From Candidatus Fonsibacter lacus (GTDB lineage: Bacteria > Actinomycetota > Actinomycetes > Nanopelagicales > Nanopelagicaceae), in assembly GCA_009921625.1 (NCBI GenBank), contig RFXN01000002.1, positions 1 to 47,379 on the forward strand: a DNA stretch of 47,379 nt, given 5' to 3'. The position numbers were made by a program, and so were the translations under genes. Positions 27,213 through 35,275 of this stretch are shown here, piece by piece (the first letter of the stretch is position 1; the number at the start of each line of letters is the position of its first letter). The notes under the pieces were generated by a model. That model was not told where the DNA came from and ran no database searches. It saw only the letters and a list, made by a program, of their open reading frames with translations.

Positions 27213-28115
27213 ATGCGCGCGGGTTTTGTTTTGTCCGAAGTTGGAATTGGTCTTCGTCGTAACCTCACTATGACTTTTGCCGTAATCGTTACCGTTGCCA
27301 CCTCACTCTCGCTCCTTGGTTTTGGCTTACTCTCCAATGCACAAGTCGGGGTAATGAAAGATTATTGGTACGACAAAATTGAAGTATCAATTTATCTCTG
27401 TGGAGATCTCTCTGAGGCTCCATCATGTTCAGCCGGAAAAATTACAATTCCACAACGAGATCAAATTGAACAAGACCTTAAGGCAATTCCCGTTGTACAA
27501 AATGTTTACTATGAATCACAAGCAGATGCCTTTACACGATTTCAAGAGCGATTTAAAGATTCGGCAATTGCACAGAACGTAACTCCAGATCAACTTCCAG
27601 AATCCTTTCGCGTGAAATTAAAAGATCCAACGCAATTTGCTGTCATTCAAAGCGCCTTCTCCGGTAGACCTGGCATTGATGTTGTGCAGGATCAACGGGC
27701 GATTCTGGAGAAATTCTTCCGATTATTAAATGTACTTCGAAATGGCGCGCTCTTCATTGGATTGATTTCGGTGCTCACTGCCGCGCTACTTATTTCTAAT
27801 ACCATTCGTATCGCTGCTTTCAATCGCCGCCGTGAAACTGGTGTGATGAAACTAGTTGGCGCATCAAGCTTCTCTATTCAACTTCCATTCCTATTGGAGA
27901 GTATTTTCGCTGCAGTATTTGGATGGATAGTCGCTTTGGGTTTGCTCTCCGGCTTCAAAGTTCTTATTGATCACCGTGTTGCGCCACTGCTCACCTTTAC
28001 GCGCTTCTTCGGTTGGAATGCGGTCTGGATAGCTTCACTTCAATTGCTTGGCGTCGGGCTTCTTGTGGCATCGCTTGCATCTCTTGTCACTTTGCGCCGC
28101 TTTGTAAAGGTTTAG
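27213..28115 (+). CDS. ftsX: Cell division protein FtsX
   Basis: 300 residues. One N-terminal helix (MTFAVIVTVATSLSLLGFGLL), an extracellular domain of about 130 residues with a cysteine pair (YLCGDLSEAPSCSAG), then three C-terminal helices (GALFIGLISVLTAALLIS, FLLESIFAAVFGWIVALGLLSGF, VWIASLQLLGVGLLVASLASL). The FtsX signature NTIRIAAFNRRRETGVMKLVGAS is present. Partner of FtsE. Ribosome site GGGAGG is 7 nt before the ATG; 99 bp separate it from ftsE. Confidence 0.93.
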   Translation: MRAGFVLSEVGIGLRRNLTMTFAVIVTVATSLSLLGFGLLSNAQVGVMKDYWYDKIEVSIYLCGDLSEAPSCSAGKITIPQRDQIEQDLKAIPVVQNVYYESQADAFTRFQERFKDSAIAQNVTPDQLPESFRVKLKDPTQFAVIQSAFSGRPGIDVVQDQRAILEKFFRLLNVLRNGALFIGLISVLTAALLISNTIRIAAFNRRRETGVMKLVGASSFSIQLPFLLESIFAAVFGWIVALGLLSGFKVLIDHRVAPLLTFTRFFGWNAVWIASLQLLGVGLLVASLASLVTLRRFVKV

Positions 28116-28266
28116 CAAGCACTTCAGGTTTAAATCGGTTCCATCTATTGGTCCCTCTTTTGCTAGATGACCAACCTACTTAATCGAACTGAAGACTCTG
28201 CTTCTAACCCCAAATAACCGCTGTTTTCCTCAAATATTGCCCCAAATCACCGTACTTTCTAAGCCG

Positions 28267-28272
28267 TAGAAT
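28267..28272 (+). promoter_or_regulatory. -10 element TAGAAT for the leaderless CtpA-like gene
   Basis: TAGAAT, 6 nt (TGCCCT), then the ATG at 28279. The best -10 match among the leaderless set. Confidence 0.6.
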
Positions 28273-28278
28273 TGCCCT

Positions 28279-29394
28279 ATGAAAAAGTCGCAAATCATGC
28301 AAGTGGTAGCGATCGTCGTAGGTTTGATGATCGCCTCCTTTGGCATGGGCTTTTTCTTGAACGGTGACCAGTCATCGGTGGACCAGGCGCTAAAACAAAT
28401 TTCTACCGAGCAAAAAATCTCTGCTTCTGAATTAGAACGAGCCGCAATTGAAGGAATGCTCCGTGCATCAGGTGATCGTTGGTCGAATTATCGAGATGCA
28501 TCGCAGGCTTCCGCGGAAAGTGATGAATTAGATGGCCGATATAGTGGCATTGGAATTTGGCTACGGCCAGGTAATGGCGGCGGGACAGAGATTGCTGGAA
28601 TCAAGTCAGATTCGATCGCTGAACGAGCAGGGTTAAAAATTGGCGATGTTATTGCGCTCATCGATGGCGCCGATTTTTCCTCAGCAAATCTTCCAGCAAC
28701 GATAGAGGCGCTCCGGGGAGAGCCAGGGTCGATTCTAAAATTGAAAGTTCTTCGCAACGGATTAGAAAATGATTTTGAGCTGGTCCGAGAGAGTTTTAAC
28801 ACATCCGATGTGACTATTAAGCAGCTTGCATCTAATGTAGCACTAATTCGGATTGAAGCATTTAGTGAGAAAGTTGTTTCAGAGGTTGTCAATGGTCTCG
28901 CCGAGGTGAAATTTGAAAAAGGAATTGTTATTGATTTACGAAATAATCCCGGTGGTGTACTAAATGTAGCAACAGATTTTACCCAACTCTTTATTCGATC
29001 GGGATTAGTAGTCTCTTATGATCGAGGAAGTGGTAAGCGGATTGCCATCGAAGCTGAAAATAAGAACCCAATATCGGTGCCATTAACAATTGTGGTTAAC
29101 GAAAACACTGCAAGTTCAGCCGAAGTTGTTGCGGGAGCGCTACAGGACCGTAATCGCGCGGTGGTTATTGGAACGCAGACTTTTGGTAAGGGTTCTGTGC
29201 AAGAGAGCGTCACTTTGAATAATGGTGCGAGCCTCGAAACTACAGTTGGAAAATTCCGTACCCCTTCTGGCCGTTTCATCGATAAAAAAGGGATTACCCC
29301 CGATGTAATCGCATCAGAGCGGGAATCGATGAGGCGAAGTATTGAAATTCTTCAGGCTCTTAACGCCATCAACGACCCAGTAAAGGGGAGTTGA
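28279..29394 (+). CDS. C-terminal processing protease, S41 family (CtpA-like)
   Basis: 371 residues. N-terminal signal anchor (VVAIVVGLMIASFGMGFFL). PDZ domain around residues 90-165 (IAERAGLKIGDVIALIDGADF). The S41 catalytic core carries Ser in NENTASSAEVVAGALQD and Lys in GTQTFGKGSVQ. VIDLRNNPGG precedes them. Extracytoplasmic processing or degradation of proteins is expected. It directly precedes smpB in Actinobacteria of this type and shares the transcript. Confidence 0.9.
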   Translation: MKKSQIMQVVAIVVGLMIASFGMGFFLNGDQSSVDQALKQISTEQKISASELERAAIEGMLRASGDRWSNYRDASQASAESDELDGRYSGIGIWLRPGNGGGTEIAGIKSDSIAERAGLKIGDVIALIDGADFSSANLPATIEALRGEPGSILKLKVLRNGLENDFELVRESFNTSDVTIKQLASNVALIRIEAFSEKVVSEVVNGLAEVKFEKGIVIDLRNNPGGVLNVATDFTQLFIRSGLVVSYDRGSGKRIAIEAENKNPISVPLTIVVNENTASSAEVVAGALQDRNRAVVIGTQTFGKGSVQESVTLNNGASLETTVGKFRTPSGRFIDKKGITPDVIASERESMRRSIEILQALNAINDPVKGS

Positions 29395-29396
29395 TT

Positions 29397-29867
29397 ATGA
29401 AGGAGAGCGGTAAAAAGATAATCGCGCAAAATAAGAAAGCGCGCCATGATTACTCTATTGAAGATGTCTTTGAATGTGGCATCGCTCTCTCGGGCACGGA
29501 AGTGAAATCACTTCGCGCTGGTCGAGCCTCTCTCGTTGATGGTTTTGCCATGTTTGACGAAGGGGAGCTCTGGCTTCAGGGCGTTCATATTCCGGAGTAC
29601 TTCGAAGGCACATGGAATAACCATCCACCGCGCCGCAATCGAAAACTCCTTATGCATAAGCGTGAACTTACGCGTCTGCTTGGACGCGTTAAAGAAGGTG
29701 GTGTGACGCTGATACCGCTCTCTCTTTACTTCACCAATGGAAAAGTGAAAGTCGAGTTGGCACTTGCTCGTGGAAAGAAGGCGCATGACAAACGTGAGTC
29801 GCTCAAGGAACGCGAGGCGGGCAGAGATATCGCCCGCGCGCTCTCTGCTAAAAATCGCGGAGAGTAA
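29397..29867 (+). CDS. smpB: SsrA-binding protein SmpB
   Basis: 156 residues from the ATG at 29397, chosen over the TTG 29391 of the track because AGGGGAG sits 7 nt upstream. Motifs: IIAQNKKARHDYSIEDVFECGIALSGTEVKSLRAG, NHPPRRNRKLLMHKREL and the basic C-terminal tail. It binds tmRNA and delivers it to stalled ribosomes. The tmRNA gene is 300 bp downstream. The last codons form the first copy of a tandem repeat that continues past the stop. Confidence 0.95.
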   Translation: MKESGKKIIAQNKKARHDYSIEDVFECGIALSGTEVKSLRAGRASLVDGFAMFDEGELWLQGVHIPEYFEGTWNNHPPRRNRKLLMHKRELTRLLGRVKEGGVTLIPLSLYFTNGKVKVELALARGKKAHDKRESLKEREAGRDIARALSAKNRGE

Positions 29868-29987
29868 CGACTGATTTGCTAAGGGGGGGGCTACCTGCGC
29901 TCTCTGATAAAAATCCTGGAGAGTAACAACTGATTTGCTAAGGGGGGCTACCTGCGCTCTCTGATAAAAATCGTGGAGAGTATTTTT
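29838..29987 (+). repeat. Tandem repeat of the smpB 3' end, about 58 bp, 2.5 copies
   Basis: Copy 1 (29838-29896) covers the last smpB codons, the stop and downstream sequence. Copy 2 (29897-29953) and the partial copy 3 (29954 on) repeat GCGCTCTCTGATAAAAATC and the flanking TGATTTGCTAAGGGGGG. Copies differ by single substitutions and the G-run length (8 versus 6). Confidence 0.9.
29956..29987 (+). terminator. Candidate intrinsic terminator formed by the third repeat copy
   Basis: CTCTCT / GGAGAG stem (one G-T pair) with an AT-rich loop, followed by TATTTTT. Only this copy has the T-run. The first copy, inside the smpB end, makes a stronger 8-bp stem (CTCTCTGC / GCGGAGAG) but lacks the T-run. 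Confidence 0.55.
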
Positions 29988-30058
29988 CGATGAAGCGCTC
30001 GGTTCTTTCGGCGTTTTTTGTCAGAAAATGCAGCGAATGACCCTTTACATAAAGGAAT

Positions 30059-30086
30059 TTTTGATCTGCTTTATCCGTTGTAGACT
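30059..30086 (+). promoter_or_regulatory. Candidate ssrA promoter
   Basis: TTTTGA (30059-30064), 16-bp spacer, TAGACT (30081-30086). This would start transcription about 75 nt before the mature tmRNA 5' end and include both hairpins in the precursor. Confidence 0.4.
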
Positions 30087-30102
30087 ATGACGATAACTAC
30101 AT

Positions 30103-30125
30103 AGTGGAAAAGCTTCTTTTCCACT
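30103..30125 (+). other. Perfect inverted repeat 1 upstream of ssrA
   Basis: AGTGGAAAAG-CTT-CTTTTCCACT, 10-bp perfect stem, 3-nt loop. Either a hairpin in the tmRNA precursor leader or a DNA operator. Confidence 0.8.
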
Positions 30126-30133
30126 GAGTGACA

Positions 30134-30159
30134 GATTTGGTGAGTGATTTCACCAAATC
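30134..30159 (+). other. Perfect inverted repeat 2 upstream of ssrA
   Basis: GATTTGGTGA-GTGATT-TCACCAAATC, 10-bp perfect stem, 6-nt loop, ending 8 nt before the mature tmRNA 5' end. The position suits a role in precursor processing. Confidence 0.8.
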
Positions 30160-30167
30160 ATCAACTT

Positions 30168-30535
30168 GGGGGTGAACGGTCTCGACTTCGTTGGTTGAGC
30201 TAGGGGAAGCGGGCAGAGGAAGCCGGAATGATCTCTTTAACCACATCCGCGCAAACAATCAAGCGCCAGTAAAACTGCCGCTGATTACGCCCTCGCTGCA
30301 TAAGCGAGCCTCGTAATCCGTTAGCCCAGGTTTGCTCTCGCCCTGGAATCTAGCGTCGCTAGAGAGCTGACTTTCTCTGAGTGTTATGGATCAGAGACGG
30401 GAACACTCTCTATAACTGAGTCTGTCGATTACTTGTGTGTATGAGAATCGGGACTGAGAAAGCGTTAAACACACTACGCCCGTAGAAGCCCTACTTCAGT
30501 TGCGAAGGACCCGGGTTCGATTCCCGGCACCTCCA
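30168..30535 (+). ncRNA. ssrA: Transfer-messenger RNA (tmRNA)
   Basis: 368 nt, one-piece tmRNA. The 5' acceptor GGGGGTG pairs with 3' CACCTCC plus A, with the conserved G3-U70 alanine identity pair. The D-like region is AACGGTCTCGACTTCG. T-arm is CCGGG-TTCGATT-CCCGG. The resume codon is GCC at 30265, preceded by CAAACAATCAAGC, closely resembling the mycobacterial context. The encoded tag is ASKTAADYALAA followed by TAA (30301), same length and ending as the mycobacterial and corynebacterial tags. CCA is not encoded. It rescues stalled ribosomes with SmpB. Confidence 0.95.
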
Positions 30536-30584
30536 CGTCCCCTATGAAATCCGTGCCCACCAATGAGAGCTACTTGTGTGCGAG

Positions 30585-30618
30585 CCAGGAAATGTCGCTC
30601 CACCACATTCTTCCTGGG
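30585..30618 (+). other. Hairpin downstream of ssrA
   Basis: CCAGGAA ... TTCCTGG (7 bp), extended inward by ATGT / ACAT with a small bulge. No T-run. Possibly a 3' boundary structure for the tmRNA transcript. Confidence 0.35.
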
Positions 30619-30667
30619 CGAATCTAGAAATGGCTCGTCGACTCTGGAATTGCCAGGTATCCCGTCT

Positions 30668-30673
30668 TACAGT
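30668..30673 (+). promoter_or_regulatory. -10 element TACAGT for the leaderless secreted-protein gene
   Basis: TACAGT, 6 nt (TAATCC), then the ATG at 30680. Confidence 0.5.
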
Positions 30674-30679
30674 TAATCC

Positions 30680-32536
30680 ATGAGAATGGCAGCGCGCCTC
30701 CGTGGAATCGGTCGGATGGTTGCGACATTTCTCTTAGTTATCGCACTCCCTATTTCAGCTATTTCAGTTAGCACTTCTGCGACTGCTGCGTCCTCTGATG
30801 ACCCAAAAACTTTTTTGCTGCCAGCGACTAATGGATTGAATGGCTCAACTGGGATAAGCGTTATCTTTGATGATTCACAGGCAGCATTGAGTTACGCCTC
30901 AGGTCTTGGGGATACAAATGTCAATTCCAATCCTGATGGTACCCAAGCGATAGGCGCAAAGCTCTATTGCAAGAATCTTCAGGATTCTGCTTGTGCGAAA
31001 ACAACTAATTTCAGCGTCTTTGCTATCTTGCAGCCTTGCAAATCTGAAAATGATCTCTATTGCATAAGCGATGTTTATGCCAATACTCCGGCCGGGAAAG
31101 TATCTGGAAAGTTTCAAGAAAATCTTCCCGCAGCAGGACCAACGGATTTTGTGGGCGATAGCTCTCTGGGATTACCAACAGGCGGACCACCCTCTATCTG
31201 GCAAATTCCTGGAGTGAAGAATTCTTCTGGCGCAGATACGTACACTCTATTTGTATCGACTCGGGGTAAGGGCGCACGTTCATCTACTGCTTCACAGCCC
31301 ACCTTTCAATTTAATGAATACACCGTTGCTATGTATGCGACTTCGATGAAGAGCGGCACTTATCAATTGGTCACAGCAGAAGGAAGTGGGTTAGATGCCA
31401 TTGTTGGTGGGGGATGCGCGACAAATAGCGAGAGTAAATGCGCTCTTCGTGAATCCTTCCCCATGGATGGCACTTCTTTTGGGGTTACTATCCGTTTTCC
31501 TAAAGCGCCCTCCAACTGGTTCTATGGTCGATTAAGTAAGCCAATTTTCGCACTGAACAAATCAACTTCGGGAAACTCTGTCCTACTTGATGTTTCGGGA
31601 GAGCCAGTGGCAGTTCCGGTGCTGTATGGAAAGAGTCCATGGAGCGCGCTCTCTGCAAATCTTCAAAAGTACTATATAGGTGGATTCCCAAGCGTGGGCA
31701 AGATCTATGGAGTGTCAGACCCTAATCAATGGGATGCAACCCACCTTGCAAGTAGTAGAGATTTTGAGGTCTTGAAAGAGTGGATACCGATTGTGAAAGA
31801 TACCGCGGTAGCGCTCACAACTCAGTGGTATTTCAAAGCATCGAATGAGGGTTCCGACCCCCGCTTTAATTCCACTGGTGATCAAGTGGATGGAATTGTC
31901 ACCAGTAATGCAACTGCATATGTACCGGGGCCACCAACGTTTAATCAGCAAACGCAATCTCTCGAATATCAAGTAGGTGCACCGCACTTAACTCCTTCTG
32001 GGGCAACATTTCGCGGCTCTTACGATTTAACAATTCGCGCTGATGCTGCCCGTGCGATTTATGGCTTTGCTAAGAATGTACCGGTCAAAGCAACCGTTTC
32101 TATTGTGAGCGAGAATGGTCAAGAAATCGCCGCCCAAGAGCAAGTGGGGGAGAAAGATGGTTGGTTCTTCCTCCGCGCTGAGAATTTCACCTTCTCTTCG
32201 CCTAAGTTACGCGTGAAACTTACTCAAAGTGGTGGGACAAATAACGGCAACAATTCTGGTGGGAATAATAGCGGTAGTAGTAATGGCAATAATCAGGGTA
32301 ATTATTCCGACACCGTTAAATGTGATGGTACTGGAAAGTGTTGCGATGCCAGCGGTAAGTGCACTACCGGAAATCCGGTAGGGAATAACAATTCAGGAAG
32401 TTCCAAGAGCGCTGCAGCTCCTAAAACATATATTCTCAAATGTAGCGCTAAGGGCGGTAAGACGTGGGTTGCTCGTGGAACAAATCCACAATGTCCCAAA
32501 GGATACAAGCAGGTTTCAAAGACTTTGGCTAAATAA
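30680..32536 (+). CDS. Large secreted protein of unknown function
   Basis: 618 residues. A signal peptide at residues 1-37 has a basic start (MRMAARLRG), a hydrophobic core (MVATFLLVIALPISAI) and an ATAA cleavage site. About 480 residues of beta-rich, Ser/Thr/Gly-rich ectodomain follow, with paired cysteines (YCKNLQDSAC; PCKSENDLYC; GCATNSESKC). Then comes an Asn/Gly/Ser linker (about 520-545), a small Cys cluster (KCDGTGKCCDASGKC), a second linker and a C-terminal module KCSAKGGKTW...NPQCPKGYKQV. No enzyme family is recognised. It is likely surface-exposed or released; an adhesin or cell-envelope role is possible but not shown. Confidence 0.75.
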   Translation: MRMAARLRGIGRMVATFLLVIALPISAISVSTSATAASSDDPKTFLLPATNGLNGSTGISVIFDDSQAALSYASGLGDTNVNSNPDGTQAIGAKLYCKNLQDSACAKTTNFSVFAILQPCKSENDLYCISDVYANTPAGKVSGKFQENLPAAGPTDFVGDSSLGLPTGGPPSIWQIPGVKNSSGADTYTLFVSTRGKGARSSTASQPTFQFNEYTVAMYATSMKSGTYQLVTAEGSGLDAIVGGGCATNSESKCALRESFPMDGTSFGVTIRFPKAPSNWFYGRLSKPIFALNKSTSGNSVLLDVSGEPVAVPVLYGKSPWSALSANLQKYYIGGFPSVGKIYGVSDPNQWDATHLASSRDFEVLKEWIPIVKDTAVALTTQWYFKASNEGSDPRFNSTGDQVDGIVTSNATAYVPGPPTFNQQTQSLEYQVGAPHLTPSGATFRGSYDLTIRADAARAIYGFAKNVPVKATVSIVSENGQEIAAQEQVGEKDGWFFLRAENFTFSSPKLRVKLTQSGGTNNGNNSGGNNSGSSNGNNQGNYSDTVKCDGTGKCCDASGKCTTGNPVGNNNSGSSKSAAAPKTYILKCSAKGGKTWVARGTNPQCPKGYKQVSKTLAK

Positions 32537-32584
32537 AATTTGGCTAACTAAAAGCAGATATATAACATACGTGTGTAAAACTTG

Positions 32585-34063
32585 TTATGCGACCTCATGA
32601 ATCGGGCGAGCAGGAAGAAAATATTCTCGCCCAAAAGGTGATGTCCAGGTGCATGAACCATCGGCGTTGCTACTGATTTTCCAACCACCATGTGTTTTAA
32701 GCCTGTGATGCCTTCTGCAAAGTGCGCCAAGATTTTCTGGGTTTGTCTCGCCACCTTTATCCCATGGAATCGCATGGTCTATATCGCTTAACTCTGCAGA
32801 TCGGCGACAACCTGGAAAACGACAGGTTTTATCCCGGGCATTTATAAAATCAACGAGTGCATCGGGAGGTTGATATCTCTCTCGGCCACATTCGAGCAAC
32901 TCTCCACTTATCGGATCTGTAACAAATCGTCGCCATTGATTGGAAGTTGCAAGCTCGCGAGCGAGTGAGGCAGGAATTGCACCGTACCCACTCAACTCTG
33001 CGGGATTATCTGCAAGGCCAAGAAGGGTTGGTAGATCGACGATGACATTTATAGTCATCGCTGACTTTTTCGGGAGAGTTTTTTCTGATGAGGTAGAGGC
33101 ATCTGATTGAGGAGTATTGGTTTGAGCGCCGTTTCCTGAGGTAGAACTGCTCGTAGTTGAACTACCTGAGATAGAACTGCTCGTAGTTGAACTACCTGAG
33201 ATAGAGCTGTTAGTAATTGAGCTACCCATACTCGAACTACCTAGGCGAGCAGCGTGATTAATTCCAATATCCGCTCGCGTTAGTAATTCGACGAATGTAT
33301 CGGCTCGTCGTTGATCTGCGCTCTTCGACAAATCTTTAACTTCAGAGATTCTTTTCTCGAGGGAGCGCATGATTAAACGCGCATCAGGCGCAGTGAGCAG
33401 CGCTGAAATAGTCGACATACCATCGCGCTCTGGATAGCAAATAACCTTGCGCTCTTCTCGGGCGCTCTTAAACCTCTCTTCAAGTTCCTGTGGTGATGCT
33501 TGGGCAACAGCCTTGCGAATAGCAACGGCAATCTGATTGGGTGTTGAGAATTCAGCGCTGGCAAGCGCCTTTGCTTCAATCTTCGCAATCACAGCTTTAT
33601 CAGCGCCACCGTAAATAAGTGGAGCGCTCTCGCGAGCGATTACATTGGCATGTGCAGTAGAGATCACACCTTCAGCGAGAGCGCGAGTTGTATCAGGAAG
33701 ATGATGAACCAAAAGATTTGCAGTATCGATTCGATGTTGTGCAGTGTTTGGGCTGATGCGCAGTGCAGCGGCTATCTCTTCACGCTCTTGATCGTTAAGT
33801 TCGGAGGTAATTGCACTTCCGTTTGCGCCATAACCTTCAAAAGCTCCACCTGATAGCGCCCCTGGCTGATCTAGCGAGATGAGGTAGGTGACCTCGTTGA
33901 TGTGCGAGGTGAGCCAGGAGAGGTGCCTTTCAAGGGCGGTAAGGAGTTCAACTCGACCGTCAGGGGTCAGTTCGTAGCGAGCGAGCGAGGTTAACTCGAG
34001 CAAATTCTGCGCGCTCGGACGAGCAATCTTGATTTCGCTGACGCGCTGATCGAGAGAATTCAT
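32585..34063 (-). CDS. DUF222 and HNH endonuclease-domain protein (13E12-like family)
   Basis: 492 residues from the ATG at 34063 (the track uses a TTG ten codons upstream). The N-terminal two thirds is the DUF222 helical domain (LIYGGADKAVIAKIEAKALA). The C-terminal HNH nuclease carries CRFPGCRRSAELSDIDHAIPW and LCRRHHRLKTHGGW, with zinc cysteines. The two parts are joined by a Ser/Thr/Gly linker made of a 30-bp repeat. The family is abundant in Actinobacteria, often in several copies and sometimes mobile or defence-related; function is not established. Confidence 0.88.
   Translation of the reverse strand: MNSLDQRVSEIKIARPSAQNLLELTSLARYELTPDGRVELLTALERHLSWLTSHINEVTYLISLDQPGALSGGAFEGYGANGSAITSELNDQEREEIAAALRISPNTAQHRIDTANLLVHHLPDTTRALAEGVISTAHANVIARESAPLIYGGADKAVIAKIEAKALASAEFSTPNQIAVAIRKAVAQASPQELEERFKSAREERKVICYPERDGMSTISALLTAPDARLIMRSLEKRISEVKDLSKSADQRRADTFVELLTRADIGINHAARLGSSSMGSSITNSSISGSSTTSSSISGSSTTSSSTSGNGAQTNTPQSDASTSSEKTLPKKSAMTINVIVDLPTLLGLADNPAELSGYGAIPASLARELATSNQWRRFVTDPISGELLECGRERYQPPDALVDFINARDKTCRFPGCRRSAELSDIDHAIPWDKGGETNPENLGALCRRHHRLKTHGGWKISSNADGSCTWTSPFGREYFLPARPIHEVA
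33134..33210. repeat. 30-bp coding tandem repeat in the DUF222/HNH gene
   Basis: About 2.5 copies of TAGAACTGCTCGTAGTTGAA followed by CTACCTGAGA, encoding the decapeptide SSSISGSSTT on the minus strand. It forms a flexible linker between the two domains. Unit length is a multiple of three. Confidence 0.85.
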
Positions 34064-34177
34064 GTGGGGAATAGTTCTCGATTGGTCTGACAAAGAGAGA
34101 AGGAACTGACATCGCTTGTTGATAACGAGTAAAAATTTGGGAATGCACCAGCTCAGATGTTGGTTATATAGTTCTCA

Positions 34178-34197
34178 AAGGTTGAACTTTCAACCTT
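34178..34197 (+). promoter_or_regulatory. Palindromic operator candidate upstream of pirin
   Basis: AAGGTTGAA-CT-TTCAACCTT, perfect 9-bp arms, 17 nt before the pirin ATG and just after a TTATAT -10-like box (34164-34169). Typical of a dimeric winged-helix repressor site (MarR/HxlR style). Confidence 0.55.
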
Positions 34198-34214
34198 ATG
34201 AAGGAGATGTAGCG

Positions 34215-35246
34215 ATGCCCGCGGTAACAGTCCCCGATATCACTGTCCTTCCTCGAATCGATGCCCCTATCAATCAGAGCAGCTCTAGTAGCGCGAGCGC
34301 AGCTCGCCCTCGGACCGTGAAGCAGATAACGACCGCCCCACAAGGCTTTGAGGGCGAAGGCTTCCCAGTTCGCCGCGCCTTTGCCGGCATCGATCTCACC
34401 GAACTCGACCCATTCATTCACCTCGATCAAATGGGTGAAGTGGAATATGCACCGGGTGAACCAAAGGGAACTCCATGGCACCCGCATCGTGGTTTTGAAA
34501 CCGTCACTTACATCATCGATGGAATTTTTGATCACATGGATAGCAATGGCGGCGGCGGCACCATCACCAATGGCGATACCCAATGGATGACAGCGGGCGC
34601 TGGAATCCTCCATATCGAAACTCCACCCGAGCATTTAGTTGTCAGCGGTGGTCTCTTCCACGGATTCCAACTATGGGTCAATCTTCCAAAAGCGCAGAAG
34701 TGGGCGCCACCTGCATATCAAGATGTCCGTGCCAACGATGTTGCGCTCCTTGCCTCACACGATGGCGGCGCACTCCTTCGCGTTATCGCTGGCGAAGTAG
34801 CGGGGCATAACGGTCCAGGGCGCACTCGCACTCCTATTACTTTGATTCACGCAACGCTCTCACCCGGTGCGCAACTTCGCTTACCGTGGCGCCAAGACTT
34901 TAATGCGCTTGCTTACACTCTCAATGGCTTCGGCTCGATGGGATTAGAACGTCGCCCAGTGAAGTCAGGGCAAATGACAGTCTTCGGCCCCGGTGACTCG
35001 ATCATCATCTCAGCAGATGACAAACAAGAGTCTCGATTGCCGCAGATGGATGTATTTATTCTCGGTGGCGAACCCATCAAAGAACCTGTTGCTTGGATGG
35101 GTCCATTTGTTATGAACACTAAGAGCGAAGTGCTCCAAGCTTTCGAAGATTTTCAGAGCGGAAAGTTGGGGCGCATCCCTTCCATTAAGCGACCAAGTGA
35201 TATCCATAAGATTCACGGCACGCCAGACGAGATTCAAGAGTCTTAA
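34215..35246 (+). CDS. Pirin family cupin protein
   Basis: 343 residues from the ATG at 34215, which has AAGGAG upstream; the longer ORF start at 34116 would run through the operator and is rejected. Pirin N-terminal cupin with the metal ligands in WHPHRGFETVTYIIDG and HIETPPE, and MTAGAGILH. The C-terminal pirin domain carries PYxLPWRQDFNALAYTLNG-type sequence. Bacterial pirins act as quercetin dioxygenase-like enzymes or redox-linked regulators of central metabolism; which applies here is unknown. The operator suggests induction by stress or an aromatic/quinone compound. Confidence 0.9.
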   Translation: MPAVTVPDITVLPRIDAPINQSSSSSASAARPRTVKQITTAPQGFEGEGFPVRRAFAGIDLTELDPFIHLDQMGEVEYAPGEPKGTPWHPHRGFETVTYIIDGIFDHMDSNGGGGTITNGDTQWMTAGAGILHIETPPEHLVVSGGLFHGFQLWVNLPKAQKWAPPAYQDVRANDVALLASHDGGALLRVIAGEVAGHNGPGRTRTPITLIHATLSPGAQLRLPWRQDFNALAYTLNGFGSMGLERRPVKSGQMTVFGPGDSIIISADDKQESRLPQMDVFILGGEPIKEPVAWMGPFVMNTKSEVLQAFEDFQSGKLGRIPSIKRPSDIHKIHGTPDEIQES

Positions 35247-35275
35247 TAAATTACTATTACTGAAAATCTCTATAA

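Noticed and set aside
34116-34214. N-terminal extension of pirin in the ORF track
   Set aside because: It runs through the -10-like box and the palindrome; the ATG at 34215 has AAGGAG and fits the family.
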